DNA of 6,064 nt, from the NCBI GenBank assembly GCA_947505055.1, contig CANNLO010000295.1:1-6064 (forward strand). The letters run 5' to 3'. This DNA is from Methylococcaceae bacterium. GTDB lineage: Bacteria > Pseudomonadota > Gammaproteobacteria > Methylococcales > Methylomonadaceae. Shown here one piece after another: positions 5,411 to 6,064 of the stretch. The first letter of the stretch is position 1. Each line of letters starts with the position of its first letter. The notes under the pieces are model-generated. The model saw only the letters and a program-made list of their open reading frames with translations, was not told where the DNA came from and did no database searches. The position numbers and the translations under genes were made by a program.

Positions 5411-6064
5411 GAGCAGTTATTCTAAGGAATGAACTAACACCCTCGTTTTAATAATTCAGGTGTAAAATATCAGACTTGATCTGGCGACTTCAAAATTAGC
5501 TTCAACTTTATTTGTCATTAGCTGTCTGTTTCGACCCCAAAGAAGTCACTGAAAACTATTTTCCCAATGGCGGCTTAATAACTGTTAGTCGACTGTCAAC
5601 CTCTGAAATTATTGCACAATTATTTGTAGAGTTATTCTATCTTACTTTTTTTTCACTATCAGGTTGGTAGTATTGATCAGGGAAGTTGTTTCGTAGAACT
5701 GATTGATATTGAAATAGTAAGGTAAGACTATACTAAACTCGACTCGACTGGGGGAACAACAGATAACCCATAGACCCACAATAACAACATCAACCTGTAT
5801 CTGTTTACGTACCATTATCGCGGATTTACCTGCTTGCATTTCTCTTGCGAACCTATCTATAGACTATTTCAGCGTAGATTAATCGGTGCAAATAACTGTC
5901 TGGATTCATAACTAAGCTTCACCTGCCAAAAAATTTTCGAAGGAAATTTGCAAACAAGTGGGGAAAGCCAGAGGAATAACCAATCTCCTCTCCACGCCAA
6001 CAACTATGTCTTTTTTATACTGGAAAACACCAAATCCTCCAGAAACTTTACAATCTTTGCCTCA
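5411..6064. other. 654-nt region without a convincing gene
   Basis: No RNA gene, terminator, IS end or intact coding sequence is evident. The stretch is AT-rich. Three weak coding signals can be seen. A plus-strand open frame covers 5512-5670 with a frame change at a T8 run (listed separately). A minus-strand open frame at 5912-6061 has no ATG and a coding-like C-terminus (residues reading FPTCLQISFENFLAGEA). A plus-strand ATG at 6006 is open to the window edge (MSFLYWKTPNPPETLQSLP) but has no ribosome site; it could be the start of the next gene. The overall look is of decayed or inserted sequence at the boundary of the element's gene block. Confidence 0.5.
5512..5725 (+). pseudogene. Possible decayed coding sequence with a frameshift at a T8 run
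   Basis: From a TTG at 5512 a frame runs 52 codons to TAG (5668-5670) with ordinary protein-like composition (FDPKEVTENYFPNGGLITVS, then RLSTSEIIAQLFVELFYLTF). At the T8 run (5646-5653) the +1 frame takes over and stays open for 24 more codons (HYQVGSIDQGSCFVELIDIE) to TAA at 5723-5725. There is no ATG or ribosome site, and the same frame upstream of 5512 is closed by a TAG at 5497-5499. I do not recognise the product. It may be a gene remnant or chance. Confidence 0.22.

Noticed and set aside
5437..5463. ACACC/GGTGT inverted repeat after the 153-aa gene as a terminator
   Set aside because: Only 5 bp with a 17-nt loop and no T-run.
5642..5839. Minus-strand open frame of 65 codons with an ATG at 5839
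   Set aside because: No ribosome site of quality, odd composition, lysine-rich end read from the T8 run, and no family resemblance; the plus strand shows equally good fragments.

Overview
The window looks like part of an integrated mobile element (genomic island or phage-like) in an AT-leaning proteobacterium, probably a gammaproteobacterium. This rests on protein family resemblance recalled from memory and on the Shine-Dalgarno-led gene style. No rRNA, tRNA, integrase or other taxonomic marker is present, so the host assignment is tentative.

Layout. On the minus strand, read from high to low coordinates, a four-gene replication/excision-type operon runs from 2970 to the left edge. It encodes a 214-aa conserved protein of unknown function (2326-2970), a compact family A DNA polymerase with a DEDD proofreading domain and no 5' nuclease (502-2322), a small winged-helix-like protein (113-448), and the start of an excisionase/AlpA-like HTH protein cut by the window edge (1-116). 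The genes are tightly packed: 3 nt between the first two and an ATGA overlap between the last two. Upstream, also on the minus strand, is a separate gene (3153-4313) for a winged-helix plus coiled-coil protein of a family known by conserved sequence but not by function.

The 182-nt space between that gene and the operon (2971-3152) is the most structured part of the window. In transcript order it holds two 18-19 bp direct repeats 20 bp apart, an 8-nt segment complementary to the loop of a later hairpin, a 19-bp palindrome, and a 14-bp stem followed by U9. The U-run ends only 9 nt before the operon's strong AGGAGG. It has the form of an intrinsic terminator used as a leader attenuator, perhaps with a pseudoknot. 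A second unusual structure is a set of three 22-bp hairpin-forming repeats (537-600) inside the 3' end of the polymerase gene, encoding an apparently non-conserved C-terminal tail.

On the plus strand, divergent from the winged-helix gene, two overlapping genes (4545-4952 and 4949-5410) encode a DUF5681-like small basic protein and an unrecognised 153-aa protein. After 5410 about 650 nt hold no convincing gene. Open-frame fragments, a frame change at a T8 run and an orphan Shine-Dalgarno-like AGGAG suggest decayed coding sequence.

Working model (inference): the operon supplies element-specific DNA synthesis and excision control, the leader sets its expression, and the neighbouring winged-helix protein is a possible regulator. 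The plus-strand pair is accessory element cargo.
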